This document shows, one piece after another, positions 45,892 to 54,055 of a stretch of 64,000 bases of DNA. The stretch lies in assembly GCA_025916675.1 (NCBI GenBank), contig CP098402.1:2289205-2353204 (forward strand), read 5' to 3'. The notes beneath the pieces are model-generated. The model had not been told where the DNA came from. It made no database searches and was given only the letters and a program-made list of their open reading frames with translations. The translations under genes and the position numbers were made by a program. Position 1 is the stretch's first letter. The number at the start of each line of letters is the position of its first letter. This stretch comes from Phycisphaera sp. (GTDB lineage: Bacteria; Planctomycetota; Phycisphaerae; Phycisphaerales; UBA1924).

Positions 45892-46593
45892 CTACGCCGC
45901 CTTGCCCGGCGCCAACTCCACCACCGGCACCACGTCACCGCACCCGAACGTCGCCGCTACCGCGTTCGACCAGCGGCTGACGCTGGCGGGCCCGAACGGT
46001 CCGCGGCGGCCCGGCCGCATCGCGCGGGCGCGGTAGCGCACTTCCTGGACACCGCTGGGCGGGCACTCGTCGGTCCAGGTCTTACCGGTCCCGCTCGCGA
46101 CGGTCGCCCACGGGCCGGGGCGCCCGTCGAGCGGCACCACCTGCCGCTGGATCTCGTACAGCACGCCCTCGCCGGTGCCCTTGAAGCGCACCTCGATCGA
46201 CCCGCGGCTCTGGAGCGTGAAGCCGCCATCTCGCGGGGCGGCGGGGGCGGGCCGGGGGCCGGGGTCGGCCGGCGGGGCGATGAACGCCCGGGCCCACACG
46301 CCCCGGTCGCCGGTGAACCTGGCGTAGCCGTCGATGCTGGTGACCAGGGCGCCAAAGGCGGCCCGGGCCTTCTTCATGGCGGTGCGGCGTGACAGGTTGG
46401 CCGCCCGGGCCAGGCTCTGCGCGCGGAGATTCTCGGCGGTTGCCTCGTCGGCGCTCTCGACCAGGGCGATCAGCGCATCGACGTGGGCGGGATCGAGCCC
46501 CAGGCTGGCGGCCCCCTGCTCCTGCCATCGCCTGGCGAGCAATCGGGCCTTGAGCAGGAACAGGGCGTCGATGCGCGGGGCGCGGCGGGCCAT
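45892..46593 (-). CDS. Hypothetical protein with helical N-terminus and fibronectin-like C-terminus
   Basis: A 233-residue protein without signal peptide. Residues 1-90 are helical and Arg/Ala-rich (LLKARLLARRWQEQG, AQSLARAANLSRRTAMKKAR). A Pro-rich linker is followed by a beta-rich part (GEGVLYEIQRQVVPLDGRPG, GVQEVRYRARAMRPGRRGPF) that resembles a fibronectin type III-like unit. Similar proteins, in which an experimental-plot-like 'reading of conjoined repeats' is not apparent, are annotated only as hypothetical. The ATG at 46593 has GAAAGGA upstream. Convergent with the SWIM gene across a palindrome. Confidence 0.6.
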   Translation of the reverse strand: MARRAPRIDALFLLKARLLARRWQEQGAASLGLDPAHVDALIALVESADEATAENLRAQSLARAANLSRRTAMKKARAAFGALVTSIDGYARFTGDRGVWARAFIAPPADPGPRPAPAAPRDGGFTLQSRGSIEVRFKGTGEGVLYEIQRQVVPLDGRPGPWATVASGTGKTWTDECPPSGVQEVRYRARAMRPGRRGPFGPASVSRWSNAVAATFGCGDVVPVVELAPGKAA

Positions 46594-47235
46594 GATCGGG
46601 TCCTTTCTTGAGCTCCGCCGTGCGGCGGGGTGGGTCCAGAAAGTCATCGGCCGATCGCCAGGGGGACTTGATCCCGAGCCGCGCGGGCGATGATGCCGGC
46701 CGTCATGGGCGCAGGTGCTGCGCTCCTTGGGGCGTTGCCGGGGGGCTTCGAGCCAGGAGCGGGCGACATCGGGGCAGAAGTTCGGGTCTTTGCCGAGTTG
46801 ACACGAACTTCTGCGGCAAAGACGCGGGGTCCTGGCGTCGTGCCGGGGGTGTCTGGGGCGGCGGCGGGCGGCACGGGAGCCGATGCGGCGCGGGGAGAGG
46901 CACCCCAATCCAAGAAAGGCCCGCTTCGCCTTGCATCCATCCCGGATGTCGATTGCAATGGACTCCGTAAGGCCGCAGGCGTCCTCCAAAACGCATCAAT
47001 AGCCCAATGGTGAGCAACCCGCACGGATGCCCGGACGTATCATCCTGCAACGCGCATCCGCACACGACCGCAAGGCTCGGGCTGGCACACCACGCTGGCC
47101 CACGCCCCCGGCCGCCCAACCAACCCCCAGGGCGGCTCAAGCACAGAACCACACTCCGGACCGAGACCGCCACGCGGTTGGTCGCCGATCCGTAGGACCC
47201 GGACATTGAAGAGCCAGACCATGAGGAGCCAGACC
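46594..47235. other. Gene-free stretch between the hypothetical gene and the HAF dockerin gene
   Basis: 642 bases, divergent upstream regions of both flanking genes. No frame in it gives a protein-like translation. Its notable content is the permuted inverted repeat at 46774-46823. The rest is GC-rich without other clear signals. Confidence 0.5.
46774..46823. repeat. Two interleaved perfect inverted repeats (A-B-A'-B' order)
   Basis: A is GCAGAAGTTCG (46774-46784) and A' is CGAACTTCTGC (46804-46814). B is GTCTTTGCCG (46786-46795) and B' is CGGCAAAGAC (46814-46823). The 11-bp and 10-bp pairs are both perfect and interleaved, so in RNA the two hairpins exclude each other. Confidence 0.75.
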
Positions 47236-48528
47236 ATGGCACGATCCATCGCCCCACGCCAACCCATGGGCCATTCCCCCAGCTCTTGGGGCCCCACCGC
47301 CATGAGGGCATCCGCAGTGGCCGCCGCCGCGTGTGGCACGGCGGCGGCGATGGCCCAAGGTCCGACCATCATCGAACTGGACTTGTTGCCCAGCCCGGGG
47401 CTCCGCGGGGGTGAGCCCCGGGCCATCAACGCGGACGGCTCGGTGGTCGTGGGCTGGTCACACGCCGGCGCTTCGACCATCTCGGCCGTCCGCTGGAACG
47501 CGGCGGGCAACGTCGAGGCACTGTTCGATGACGGGGTCCGGTCGCTCGCCTTTGCCACCAATCAGGATGGCCGCTACGCCTTCGGGGAGTTCCGGACCCG
47601 CGACGGGCAGCGGGCGTTCCGATGGAGCGAGGGAACGGGGCGCGAGGACCTGGGCGTGGACCTCCCATCGCGGACCCGCGTCGCGTGGGACGCCAGCGCG
47701 GACGGCCGGGTCGCGGTGGGCGACGGCGGGACCGGGACCAACGCGTGGTGGTGGCGAGAAGGGGAAGGCATGGAGACCCTGGACATGCCCGGTTGGGACA
47801 ATACCACAGCCAAGGCGGTGAGCGCCGACGGCACGATCGTGGTCGGCTCCGGGTGGCGGCCCGGCGTCGACGAGAAGACCCACCCCTACCGCTGGACCCA
47901 AGCGGCAGGGGCCGAGGATCTGGGCGTGCCCGAGCCCTGGGCGTCGGCGGAGATCCGCGCCACCAGCGACGACGCCGGCGTGATCATCGGCGAACTCAAG
48001 GACGCCGATGGGCGCTCGCGCACGGTCTACCGATGGACCGAGGCTGGCGGCTACGTCGAATTGGCCGTACCCGATGGCTTGTACGATCCTTTCCTGTTCC
48101 AGCTCAGCGACGATGGCGCGATCGCCGTGGGTGAGGCGGTCAGCCTCGCGGCGGGCAGCAGGCGGCCGATCTTCTGGACCGAAGCGACCGGCATGGTCGA
48201 CCTGCAGGCCTACCTCGAGAGTACGGGTGTGGACCTGAGCGGCTGGGACTTGATCGACGCCAGCGCCATCTCGGGCGATGGCACCGCCATCGCGGGCAAA
48301 GGCAACTTCGAGGACCGCGGTTCGGCGTTCCTCATCACCGGGCTGCGGCTGCCGGGTTCTTGCCGCGTCGACCTGAACGGTGACGGCATGGCGACCGTGT
48401 TCGACTTCCTCGCGTTCCAGAACCTGTTCGAAGCCGGCGATCCGAGGGCCGACTTCGACGCCGACGGTGCGTTGACGATCCTCGACTTCCTGGCTTTCCG
48501 GGCGGCGTTCGATACTGGATGCGCGTGA
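47236..48528 (+). CDS. Secreted HAF-repeat protein with GC-type dockerin
   Basis: A 430-residue exported protein. The N-terminus has a long polar segment, then AMRASAVAAAACGTAAAMAQ as the likely signal. The body has HAF-type repeats (motif 'G..AFRW....G..DLG', for example GQRAFRWSEGTGREDLG and THPYRWTQAAGAEDLGV) alternating with ADGSVVVGWS-type strands, probably a propeller. The dockerin DLNGDGMATVFDFLAFQ...DFDADGALTILDFLAFR ends DTGCA. The ATG at 47236 is chosen because GAGGAG lies seven bases upstream. Upstream ATG (47221) and TTG (47206) starts are created by a 15-bp duplication of GAGCCAGACCATG. Confidence 0.86.
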   Translation: MARSIAPRQPMGHSPSSWGPTAMRASAVAAAACGTAAAMAQGPTIIELDLLPSPGLRGGEPRAINADGSVVVGWSHAGASTISAVRWNAAGNVEALFDDGVRSLAFATNQDGRYAFGEFRTRDGQRAFRWSEGTGREDLGVDLPSRTRVAWDASADGRVAVGDGGTGTNAWWWREGEGMETLDMPGWDNTTAKAVSADGTIVVGSGWRPGVDEKTHPYRWTQAAGAEDLGVPEPWASAEIRATSDDAGVIIGELKDADGRSRTVYRWTEAGGYVELAVPDGLYDPFLFQLSDDGAIAVGEAVSLAAGSRRPIFWTEATGMVDLQAYLESTGVDLSGWDLIDASAISGDGTAIAGKGNFEDRGSAFLITGLRLPGSCRVDLNGDGMATVFDFLAFQNLFEAGDPRADFDADGALTILDFLAFRAAFDTGCA

Positions 48529-48593
48529 GGAAAGGGCATCGGGGATCAGGCACGAGGCAATAGGAAAGCGGAGAACCAAAGATGGCCGCCTGG

Positions 48594-49124
48594 TCAGCCG
48601 CTCGGCTCGGTTTCACGCCCATCGACGACCTGCCGCGCCTCCACCCGCGCTTTCGAGGGCGCCGCCATCAGCACGATGCCCACGGCGATGAAGGCGATGG
48701 CGAAGCACTTGCGCATGGTCAGGGGCTCGCCCAGCATGAGGGCGCCCACGAAGACCGCCGTGACCGGGGCGACGGCGAAGGCGATGGGCTTGACCACCGA
48801 GACCTGGCCCAGGCTCAGGGCGGCATAGAAGAACACCAGCGCGAGGGCGGCGGCGAGCAGGCCGGAACCGAGCGTGAGCCGCAGCCAGTTGGCCGTCGAG
48901 AGGTTGACGCGCCAGCCGGGGATCTCGCTGGTGAGCAGGCCCGAGTGCGCGGCGGCGAGGTAGGCCAGCGCGATGAGCGGCAGGGCGACGAGCGTGCGCA
49001 CGAGCAGGGCGGCGAAGGGGCCGATCTCCTTAGAGTGCAGCACCTGGCGGGTGAAGACCTCGCCGATGCCCCAGCATAAACCGGCGGCGATGGCGAGGAG
49101 GATGGCGAGGGTCGCGGGCTTCAT
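48594..49124 (-). CDS. EamA-family half-transporter
   Basis: A 176-residue inner-membrane protein with five predicted helices, equal to one EamA (DMT superfamily) repeat. Seen: ILLAIAAGLCWGIGEVFTRQ at the start, LVRTLVALPLIALAYLAA, FFYAALSLGQVSVVKPIAFA, VAPVTAVFVGALMLGEPLT and FAIAFIAVGIVLMAAP. Full DMT exporters have two repeats; single-repeat forms act as dimers. The ATG at 49124 is preferred over a TTG two codons upstream. Substrate unknown. Confidence 0.85.
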   Translation of the reverse strand: MKPATLAILLAIAAGLCWGIGEVFTRQVLHSKEIGPFAALLVRTLVALPLIALAYLAAAHSGLLTSEIPGWRVNLSTANWLRLTLGSGLLAAALALVFFYAALSLGQVSVVKPIAFAVAPVTAVFVGALMLGEPLTMRKCFAIAFIAVGIVLMAAPSKARVEARQVVDGRETEPSG

Positions 49125-49145
49125 CGGCAAGCGTACGCGACGGAC

Positions 49146-49799
49146 TCACACTGACAGCGCGGTGAGGTCGCGCGCCGTGACGCTCGCGAGCGATGGAACC
49201 CCGAGCGTCACCCGCGAGTCGTGCTGGACCGGGCCCACCCCCACCACCGCCATGCGCGCGTTGATGGCGGCTTCGACGCCGGCGGGGGCATCCTCGACCA
49301 CGACGCAGTGCGCGGGCGGTACTTCTAGTTTCTCAGCGGCCAATAGGAAGCACTGGGGGTCGGGCTTGGCCTTGGGGGCGTCGTTGCCGTCGACGGTGGC
49401 GTGCAGGAGGCTCGTGAGACCGACACGATCGAGGACGACTCGTGCGTTGCGGCTGGCCGATGCGGCGGCGAGCTTGATGCCCGCTTCGCGGAGGGATTGC
49501 AAGAGTTCACGCACGCCCGGGAGGGTCTCGGAGGGGGTCATGGCGTGTACGGCATTCAGGAACGCGGCGTTCTTCTGATCCGTAAGGGCCGTGCGCCGCT
49601 CGGGTGTGTAGCGGTCGAAGGCATCGCCCAGGACGAGTTCGAGCGAGCGCTCGCGGCTGACGCCCCGGAGCTTGTCGGGCAGGTCGTCCGGAAATGGCAG
49701 GTCTTCCCGTTCGGCGAGCGCCCGCCAGGACCTCTCGTGCAGGACGTCGGTGCGGACGAGGACGCCGTCGACGTCGAAGATGATGGCTCGGACGTTCAC
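49146..49799 (-). CDS. HAD-superfamily hydrolase, beta-phosphoglucomutase-like
   Basis: A 217-residue HAD enzyme. Motif I FDVDGVLVRTD (nucleophile Asp9, acid/base Asp11), a cap helix domain with KLRGVSRERSLELVL, motif II SASR, motif III Lys in KAKPDPQCFL and motif IV VVVEDAPAGVEAA are all present. The GVSRERSLE segment and the overall length match the beta-phosphoglucomutase subgroup, but phosphatases of the same subgroup cannot be excluded. The start overlaps the mutS stop in ATGA (49796-49799). Confidence 0.88.
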   Translation of the reverse strand: MNVRAIIFDVDGVLVRTDVLHERSWRALAEREDLPFPDDLPDKLRGVSRERSLELVLGDAFDRYTPERRTALTDQKNAAFLNAVHAMTPSETLPGVRELLQSLREAGIKLAAASASRNARVVLDRVGLTSLLHATVDGNDAPKAKPDPQCFLLAAEKLEVPPAHCVVVEDAPAGVEAAINARMAVVGVGPVQHDSRVTLGVPSLASVTARDLTALSV

Positions 49800-52489
49800 G
49801 GCTGTTCTTCGACCAGGCCTCGGAGTTCGCGAAGGAGGTCGAAGGCGTCCAGGGGCGTGAGCGACTCGATCCTCACTTCCGTGAGGCGATCGACAGCGGG
49901 GTGTGGGGCCGCCCTGGCGAATAAGGGCATCTGGGGCTCGGGGGCCTGCTTGGCAGGCGCGGGCGCGGCACCGTCCTCTCGCACCGAGAGCGAGGCGAGA
50001 ACCTGAGCGGCCCGCTCGACGACCTCGGGCGGGATCCCGGCCAGCCGCGCGACCTGCACGCCGTAGCTGCGATCGGCCCGGCCCGGCTCGACGTGGTGGA
50101 GGAAGACGACCTCGTCGCCGACCTCACGCACGCGGACGGCGAGGTTGCGGACCTGGCCGGCGCGTTCTTCTTCGAGGGTCGTCAGCTCGTGGTAATGCGT
50201 GGCGAAGAGAGTGCGTGGGCCGGGGTTCTTGGCGTCACCGGCGAGCCGCTCAGCGATGGCACGCGCAAGGCTGAGGCCATCGAGCGTGCTCGTGCCGCGG
50301 CCGATCTCGTCGAGGACGACGACCGAGCGGTCGGTGGCGTTGTTGAGGATGGCGGCGGTCTCGGCCATCTCGACCATGAAGGTGGACTGGCCGTCGTGCA
50401 GCGCATCGTCGGCGCCAACGCGGGTAAAGACCCGGTCGGTCAGGCCGATGCGGGCGGACCCCGCTGGAACAAAACTGCCGGCGTGCGCGAGCACGACCAG
50501 CAGCGCGGCGGTCCGGATGTACGTGCTCTTGCCGGCCATGTTCGGGCCGGTGATGATCGCGAGGCGCGCGTACTCGTTGAGGGCCACGTCGTTGGGAACG
50601 AGCCGGTCCGCGAGCGTGCGTTCGAGCACGGGGTGCCGGGCGGCGTCGAGCTCGAGGTTGGCCTCCTCGACCATCTCGGGCCGCACCCAGCGGCGTTTGC
50701 GCGCGAGGGCGGCGAAGCAGGAGAGGGCATCCAATGCACCGATAGCCTCAGCAGCGACGGCGATGGCGTCGAGCTGGTCGCGGGCCTTGAGGCACAATTG
50801 ATCGAAGATGGCCTTCTCGCGTTCGAGCGCCCTCGCCTCGGCGGTCTGCACGCGGTGCTCGAAGTGGCGCAGCTCGTCGTTGACGTACCGCTCGGCGTTC
50901 TTGAGCGTCTGCTTGCGGCTGAGGCCGGCGGAGATGAGCGTGTCGCCGTACTCCTTTGCTTGGGTGGCGGTCAGCTCGATGTAATACCCGAAGACCTTGT
51001 TATACCCCACGCGGATCGCGGGGATCTTGAGTTCTTCGGCCAGCCGCTGCTGGAAGTCGGCGAGCCACTGCCCGGCGTCGTGCTGGAGGCCGCGGACCTC
51101 GTCGAGCTCGGCGTCGACACCATCACGGATGAGGCCGCCGTCGGCGAGGCGGGCCGGGGGGCGGTCGACGCAGGCGGATGTAATCTCGGTGGCCAGCGGC
51201 GTGAGGGCGTCGAGGGTCTGGCCCAACTCCTTCGCCCGAACGGCGAGCGATGGCGTGTTCTCGCACGCGGCACACACGGTCGGGATGGCGGCGAGGGATT
51301 GGCCCAGGCCGACGAGGTCTCGCGGCGCGGCCCGGCCGAGGGCCAATCGTGCGGCGATGCGGGCGATGTCCTGGATGGGTTCGAGCGCCTTTGCCAGTTC
51401 ATTGGCCTGCTTGGAATCTTCGACGAGCGCGGCGACGGCGGCGTGCCTCGCGGTGATCTCATCGAGCTTTGCCGCCGGCTCGCGCAGCCACGTGGCGACC
51501 TGGCGGCGGCCCAGCGCGGTCATGCACTGGCCGCCGTTCAAGACCTCACCGGCCAGTGAGCCATCGGTGCCGCCGCGGCGGATGGTGCGTTCGATCTCCA
51601 AGGCGCGGAGGCTCGTGGCGTCGAGCACGAGGCGATCGCCGGGCGCGGCACGCTTGGGTGGTCGGATATAGGAAAGCGACGGCGTCAGCGCGCCCTTCGC
51701 GAGCGTGCCCGCGGGCGTCTGCGTCTCGCCCGCGTACCGCAGCACCGCGCCGGCGGCGACGAGCGCGGGGTCGTCGTCGCTCAGGCCGAAGCCCTCGACC
51801 GAGCCGACCGAGAAATGCTTGAGCACCGCCTCGATCGCTTCGCTCTTTCGGAAGTGCCACGCGGGGCGCTCGGTGATGGCGCAGCCCGAGCGCCCTGCCT
51901 CGATCTCGATGCGGCTGCGCAGGCCCGCGGGGCAGTCGTCGGGCAGCAGCAACTCGGCGATCGCCAATCGCGAGAGGCCGTCGAGCAGGTCGTTCAGGGG
52001 TGCCGAGTCGAGCGTGAACGCGCCGGTCGAGACGTCGAGCGCGGCGAGCGACACGCCGTCGCCATCGAGGTAGGCCGCGGCGAGCGTGCCACCGGCGGGG
52101 CGTGATTCGAGCAGGTCGTCATCGACCAGCGTGCCGGGCGTCAGCACGCGCGTGACGGCGCGCTCGACGACGCCCTTGGCTTCTTTAGGGTCCTGCACCT
52201 GGTCGGCGATGGCCACGCGGAAGCCCTTGTCGATGAGCTTGCGGAGGTAGTTGTCCAGTTGATGATGCGGCACGCCGGCCATCGGTTGCCCGGGGCTGCG
52301 CTCGGTGAGGGTCAGGCCGATGGCCTTGGACACCTCGACGGCGTCCTCGTAGAACATCTCGTAGAAATCGCCCATGCGAAAGAGCAGAACGCAGCCGGGG
52401 AAGCGGTCCTTGAACTCGTGGAACTGGCGCATCGCGGGCGTCAGCTTCTTGGGTTCGGTGATCGAGTTGGCGATCTTCAGGTCCGGCAC
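49796..52489 (-). CDS. mutS: DNA mismatch repair protein MutS
   Basis: An 897-residue mismatch-recognition ATPase. The N-terminal domain has the mismatch-reading GDFYEMFYEDA (Phe and Glu of F-x-E) and the KLTPAMRQFHEFK start. The connector, lever and clamp follow, then the ATPase with ITGPNMAGKSTYIRTAALL (Walker A), VVLDEIGRGTSTLDGLSLA (Walker B and signature) and LFATHYHELT. Length and motifs are normal, so the enzyme should be functional. mutL is not in the window. It is coupled to the HAD gene downstream. Confidence 0.97.
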   Translation of the reverse strand: MPDLKIANSITEPKKLTPAMRQFHEFKDRFPGCVLLFRMGDFYEMFYEDAVEVSKAIGLTLTERSPGQPMAGVPHHQLDNYLRKLIDKGFRVAIADQVQDPKEAKGVVERAVTRVLTPGTLVDDDLLESRPAGGTLAAAYLDGDGVSLAALDVSTGAFTLDSAPLNDLLDGLSRLAIAELLLPDDCPAGLRSRIEIEAGRSGCAITERPAWHFRKSEAIEAVLKHFSVGSVEGFGLSDDDPALVAAGAVLRYAGETQTPAGTLAKGALTPSLSYIRPPKRAAPGDRLVLDATSLRALEIERTIRRGGTDGSLAGEVLNGGQCMTALGRRQVATWLREPAAKLDEITARHAAVAALVEDSKQANELAKALEPIQDIARIAARLALGRAAPRDLVGLGQSLAAIPTVCAACENTPSLAVRAKELGQTLDALTPLATEITSACVDRPPARLADGGLIRDGVDAELDEVRGLQHDAGQWLADFQQRLAEELKIPAIRVGYNKVFGYYIELTATQAKEYGDTLISAGLSRKQTLKNAERYVNDELRHFEHRVQTAEARALEREKAIFDQLCLKARDQLDAIAVAAEAIGALDALSCFAALARKRRWVRPEMVEEANLELDAARHPVLERTLADRLVPNDVALNEYARLAIITGPNMAGKSTYIRTAALLVVLAHAGSFVPAGSARIGLTDRVFTRVGADDALHDGQSTFMVEMAETAAILNNATDRSVVVLDEIGRGTSTLDGLSLARAIAERLAGDAKNPGPRTLFATHYHELTTLEEERAGQVRNLAVRVREVGDEVVFLHHVEPGRADRSYGVQVARLAGIPPEVVERAAQVLASLSVREDGAAPAPAKQAPEPQMPLFARAAPHPAVDRLTEVRIESLTPLDAFDLLRELRGLVEEQP

Positions 52490-52522
52490 GCCCAGAGCGT
52501 AGAGGCGTCAACTCGCCCGGGA

Positions 52523-53140
52523 TCAGCGCTCGGAAGGGGCGGCCTTGGCCTTGCCCAGCAGCATGCGCTTGATGGCGTCGCTGACGTGCTTGCCCTTGGC
52601 GTCGGTGCCGTGGCCCTCCAGGCCCCAGGCGGTCAGCACGCCGAAGCCAAGGCCCACGTCGATGAGCAGCCAGGCGATCAGTTCCGGGCTGTAGCGGCCG
52701 GTGACCTTGTGGGCCTCCTGGCCGCTCTCGATCTCGCGGGCCAGGAAGCTGTGGACCGTCTCCATGTGCTCACGCAGGGCGTCGGCGATGCCGTCGTCGC
52801 CCACCTCGGTGATGGCTTGGAGGATCACGCGGTAGGCGCTCTGGAACCTGGGGTGCACCATCGGGTTGCCGTCCACCAGCGTCGAGAGCCGCTCGGCGGG
52901 GGTCTGGGCGGCGTCGAGCTGCTCTTCCCAGAACCCGATGGTCTCCTCGCTGGTCTGCTTCACCAGGGCGATGAACAGGTCGCGCTTGGACCCGAAGTGG
53001 CGGTAGATGATCGGCTCGGTGACGCCGGCGGCCTTGGCGAGCTGGCTCGTCGTGGCACGCGCGTACCCGTGCTCGGCGAAGAGCTCGGCGGCGGTCTTGA
53101 GGAGTTGGGCGCGACGGGCGGCCGCTGGCAACCTGGGCAA
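52523..53140 (-). CDS. TetR/AcrR-family transcriptional regulator
   Basis: About 205 residues. The N-terminal helix-turn-helix is a classic TetR domain: RAQLLKTAAELFAEHGYARATTSQLAKAAGVTEP in outline, with YRHFGSKRDLFIALV. The C-terminal ligand domain is helical (LREHMETVHSFLAREIESG, LLIDVGLGFGVLTAWGLEG). No ATG is available before the domain. A TTG at 53140 has GGAG seven bases upstream and is preferred over another TTG at 53161. Ligand and target are unknown. It lies between mutS and yidD on the same strand. Confidence 0.9.
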   Translation of the reverse strand: MPRLPAAARRAQLLKTAAELFAEHGYARATTSQLAKAAGVTEPIIYRHFGSKRDLFIALVKQTSEETIGFWEEQLDAAQTPAERLSTLVDGNPMVHPRFQSAYRVILQAITEVGDDGIADALREHMETVHSFLAREIESGQEAHKVTGRYSPELIAWLLIDVGLGFGVLTAWGLEGHGTDAKGKHVSDAIKRMLLGKAKAAPSER

Positions 53141-53202
53141 GAACGAGCTCCAACTGGGCAAAGCGGGGCCGGTTGGGAGGGAGGCCGGCGTGGTGGCTTA
53201 TG

Positions 53203-53538
53203 TTAGCCCTGACTAGGACGGTTGGGCCGAGAACCCGGTCTCGCCTGGCCGCCCGCAGCTCGATCGGCCGGAGGCACCGGGTCGTAGCCGCCCTTGCCGA
53301 ACGGCTGGCAGCGCAGCAGTCGCCAGATCGTCAGCCGCGTGCCTTTGAGGGGGCCGTGGGTGTGGTAGGCGTCCAGCGCGTAGTGGCTGCACGTGGGCTC
53401 GAAGCGGCATTGGCCGCCCAGGAACGGGCTCAGCGTGAGGCGGTAGGCCCGGATGGGCAGCACGAAGGGTGCGATGGCCAGGCGGCGCAGAGGGGTCGAG
53501 CGCCAGGGGCGGGGGCCGTCATGGTCCGGCGTGTGCAT
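53203..53538 (-). CDS. yidD: Membrane protein insertion efficiency factor YidD
   Basis: A 111-residue protein with the YidD core [20 protein letters not shown], the conserved cysteine segment [14 protein letters not shown] and [17 protein letters not shown]. It has a hydrophobic N-terminal helix and a disordered C-terminus. It overlaps the 3' end of rnpA by 20 bases, the conserved rnpA-yidD order. yidC and rpmH are not in the window. Confidence 0.92.
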   Translation of the reverse strand: MHTPDHDGPRPWRSTPLRRLAIAPFVLPIRAYRLTLSPFLGGQCRFEPTCSHYALDAYHTHGPLKGTRLTIWRLLRCQPFGKGGYDPVPPADRAAGGQARPGSRPNRPSQG

Positions 53539-53947
53539 CTGGCCATCCTTGGGGCCGCTCGCCGCGGGCGAGTCGCTTGGCCCACACCTCGTGGCAGGCG
53601 CTCGCCAGTTCGAGCAGCAGCCGCTGGTACTCGGCGGCGGGCAATCGCTCGTGGGGGCGGACCTGGATGATCATGTCGTAGCGGCCTGACTCATGCCCCA
53701 CTTCCCACGTCGGCAGCTCGTGCTGAATATGGCGAAAGGCCTCGCGTAGCGCCCGCTTGGCGGCCACGCGGTCGTGGGCCTTGCCGACCTTCTTGCCCAC
53801 GCTGAGCCCCAGCCGCGGCTCGGGCAGGTGATTGGGGCTGGCATGCACCGTCAGCAGCCCCGCGCTCTTGCGGCACCGGGCGGCGTAGACCGCCTGGAAC
53901 TCTCGCGCGTGGGTGAGGCGGTGTCGGGGGCGGAAGGTGAGGGGCAC
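53519..53947 (-). CDS. rnpA: Ribonuclease P protein component
   Basis: About 142 residues, basic. RnpA assists the catalytic RNA in maturing tRNA 5' ends. Seen: [20 protein letters not shown] at the start, [20 protein letters not shown] and ALREAFR (the RNR-type helix), and DMIIQVRP. The GTG at 53947 is preferred because it matches family N-termini. A longer frame extends far upstream on the strand opposite the histidine kinase and is spurious. rpmH, which normally precedes rnpA, is missing: only 108 bases separate rnpA from the divergent kinase gene. Confidence 0.9.
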   Translation of the reverse strand: MPLTFRPRHRLTHAREFQAVYAARCRKSAGLLTVHASPNHLPEPRLGLSVGKKVGKAHDRVAAKRALREAFRHIQHELPTWEVGHESGRYDMIIQVRPHERLPAAEYQRLLLELASACHEVWAKRLARGERPQGWPDAHAGP

Positions 53948-54055
53948 GATCGATTCTATGGAATGGCCGTGGCCCGCCTGGGTTGAACACGCGCATGAAG
54001 AGAATCTCATGGCGAGCCCACCAAAGCTAGACTTCGGGCAGTTGTGGACCCCACG

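Noticed and set aside
46774-46823. H-type pseudoknot reading of the interleaved repeats
   Set aside because: The loop that would cross the 11-bp stem has zero bases, since A' and B' share a base, so both stems cannot form at once.
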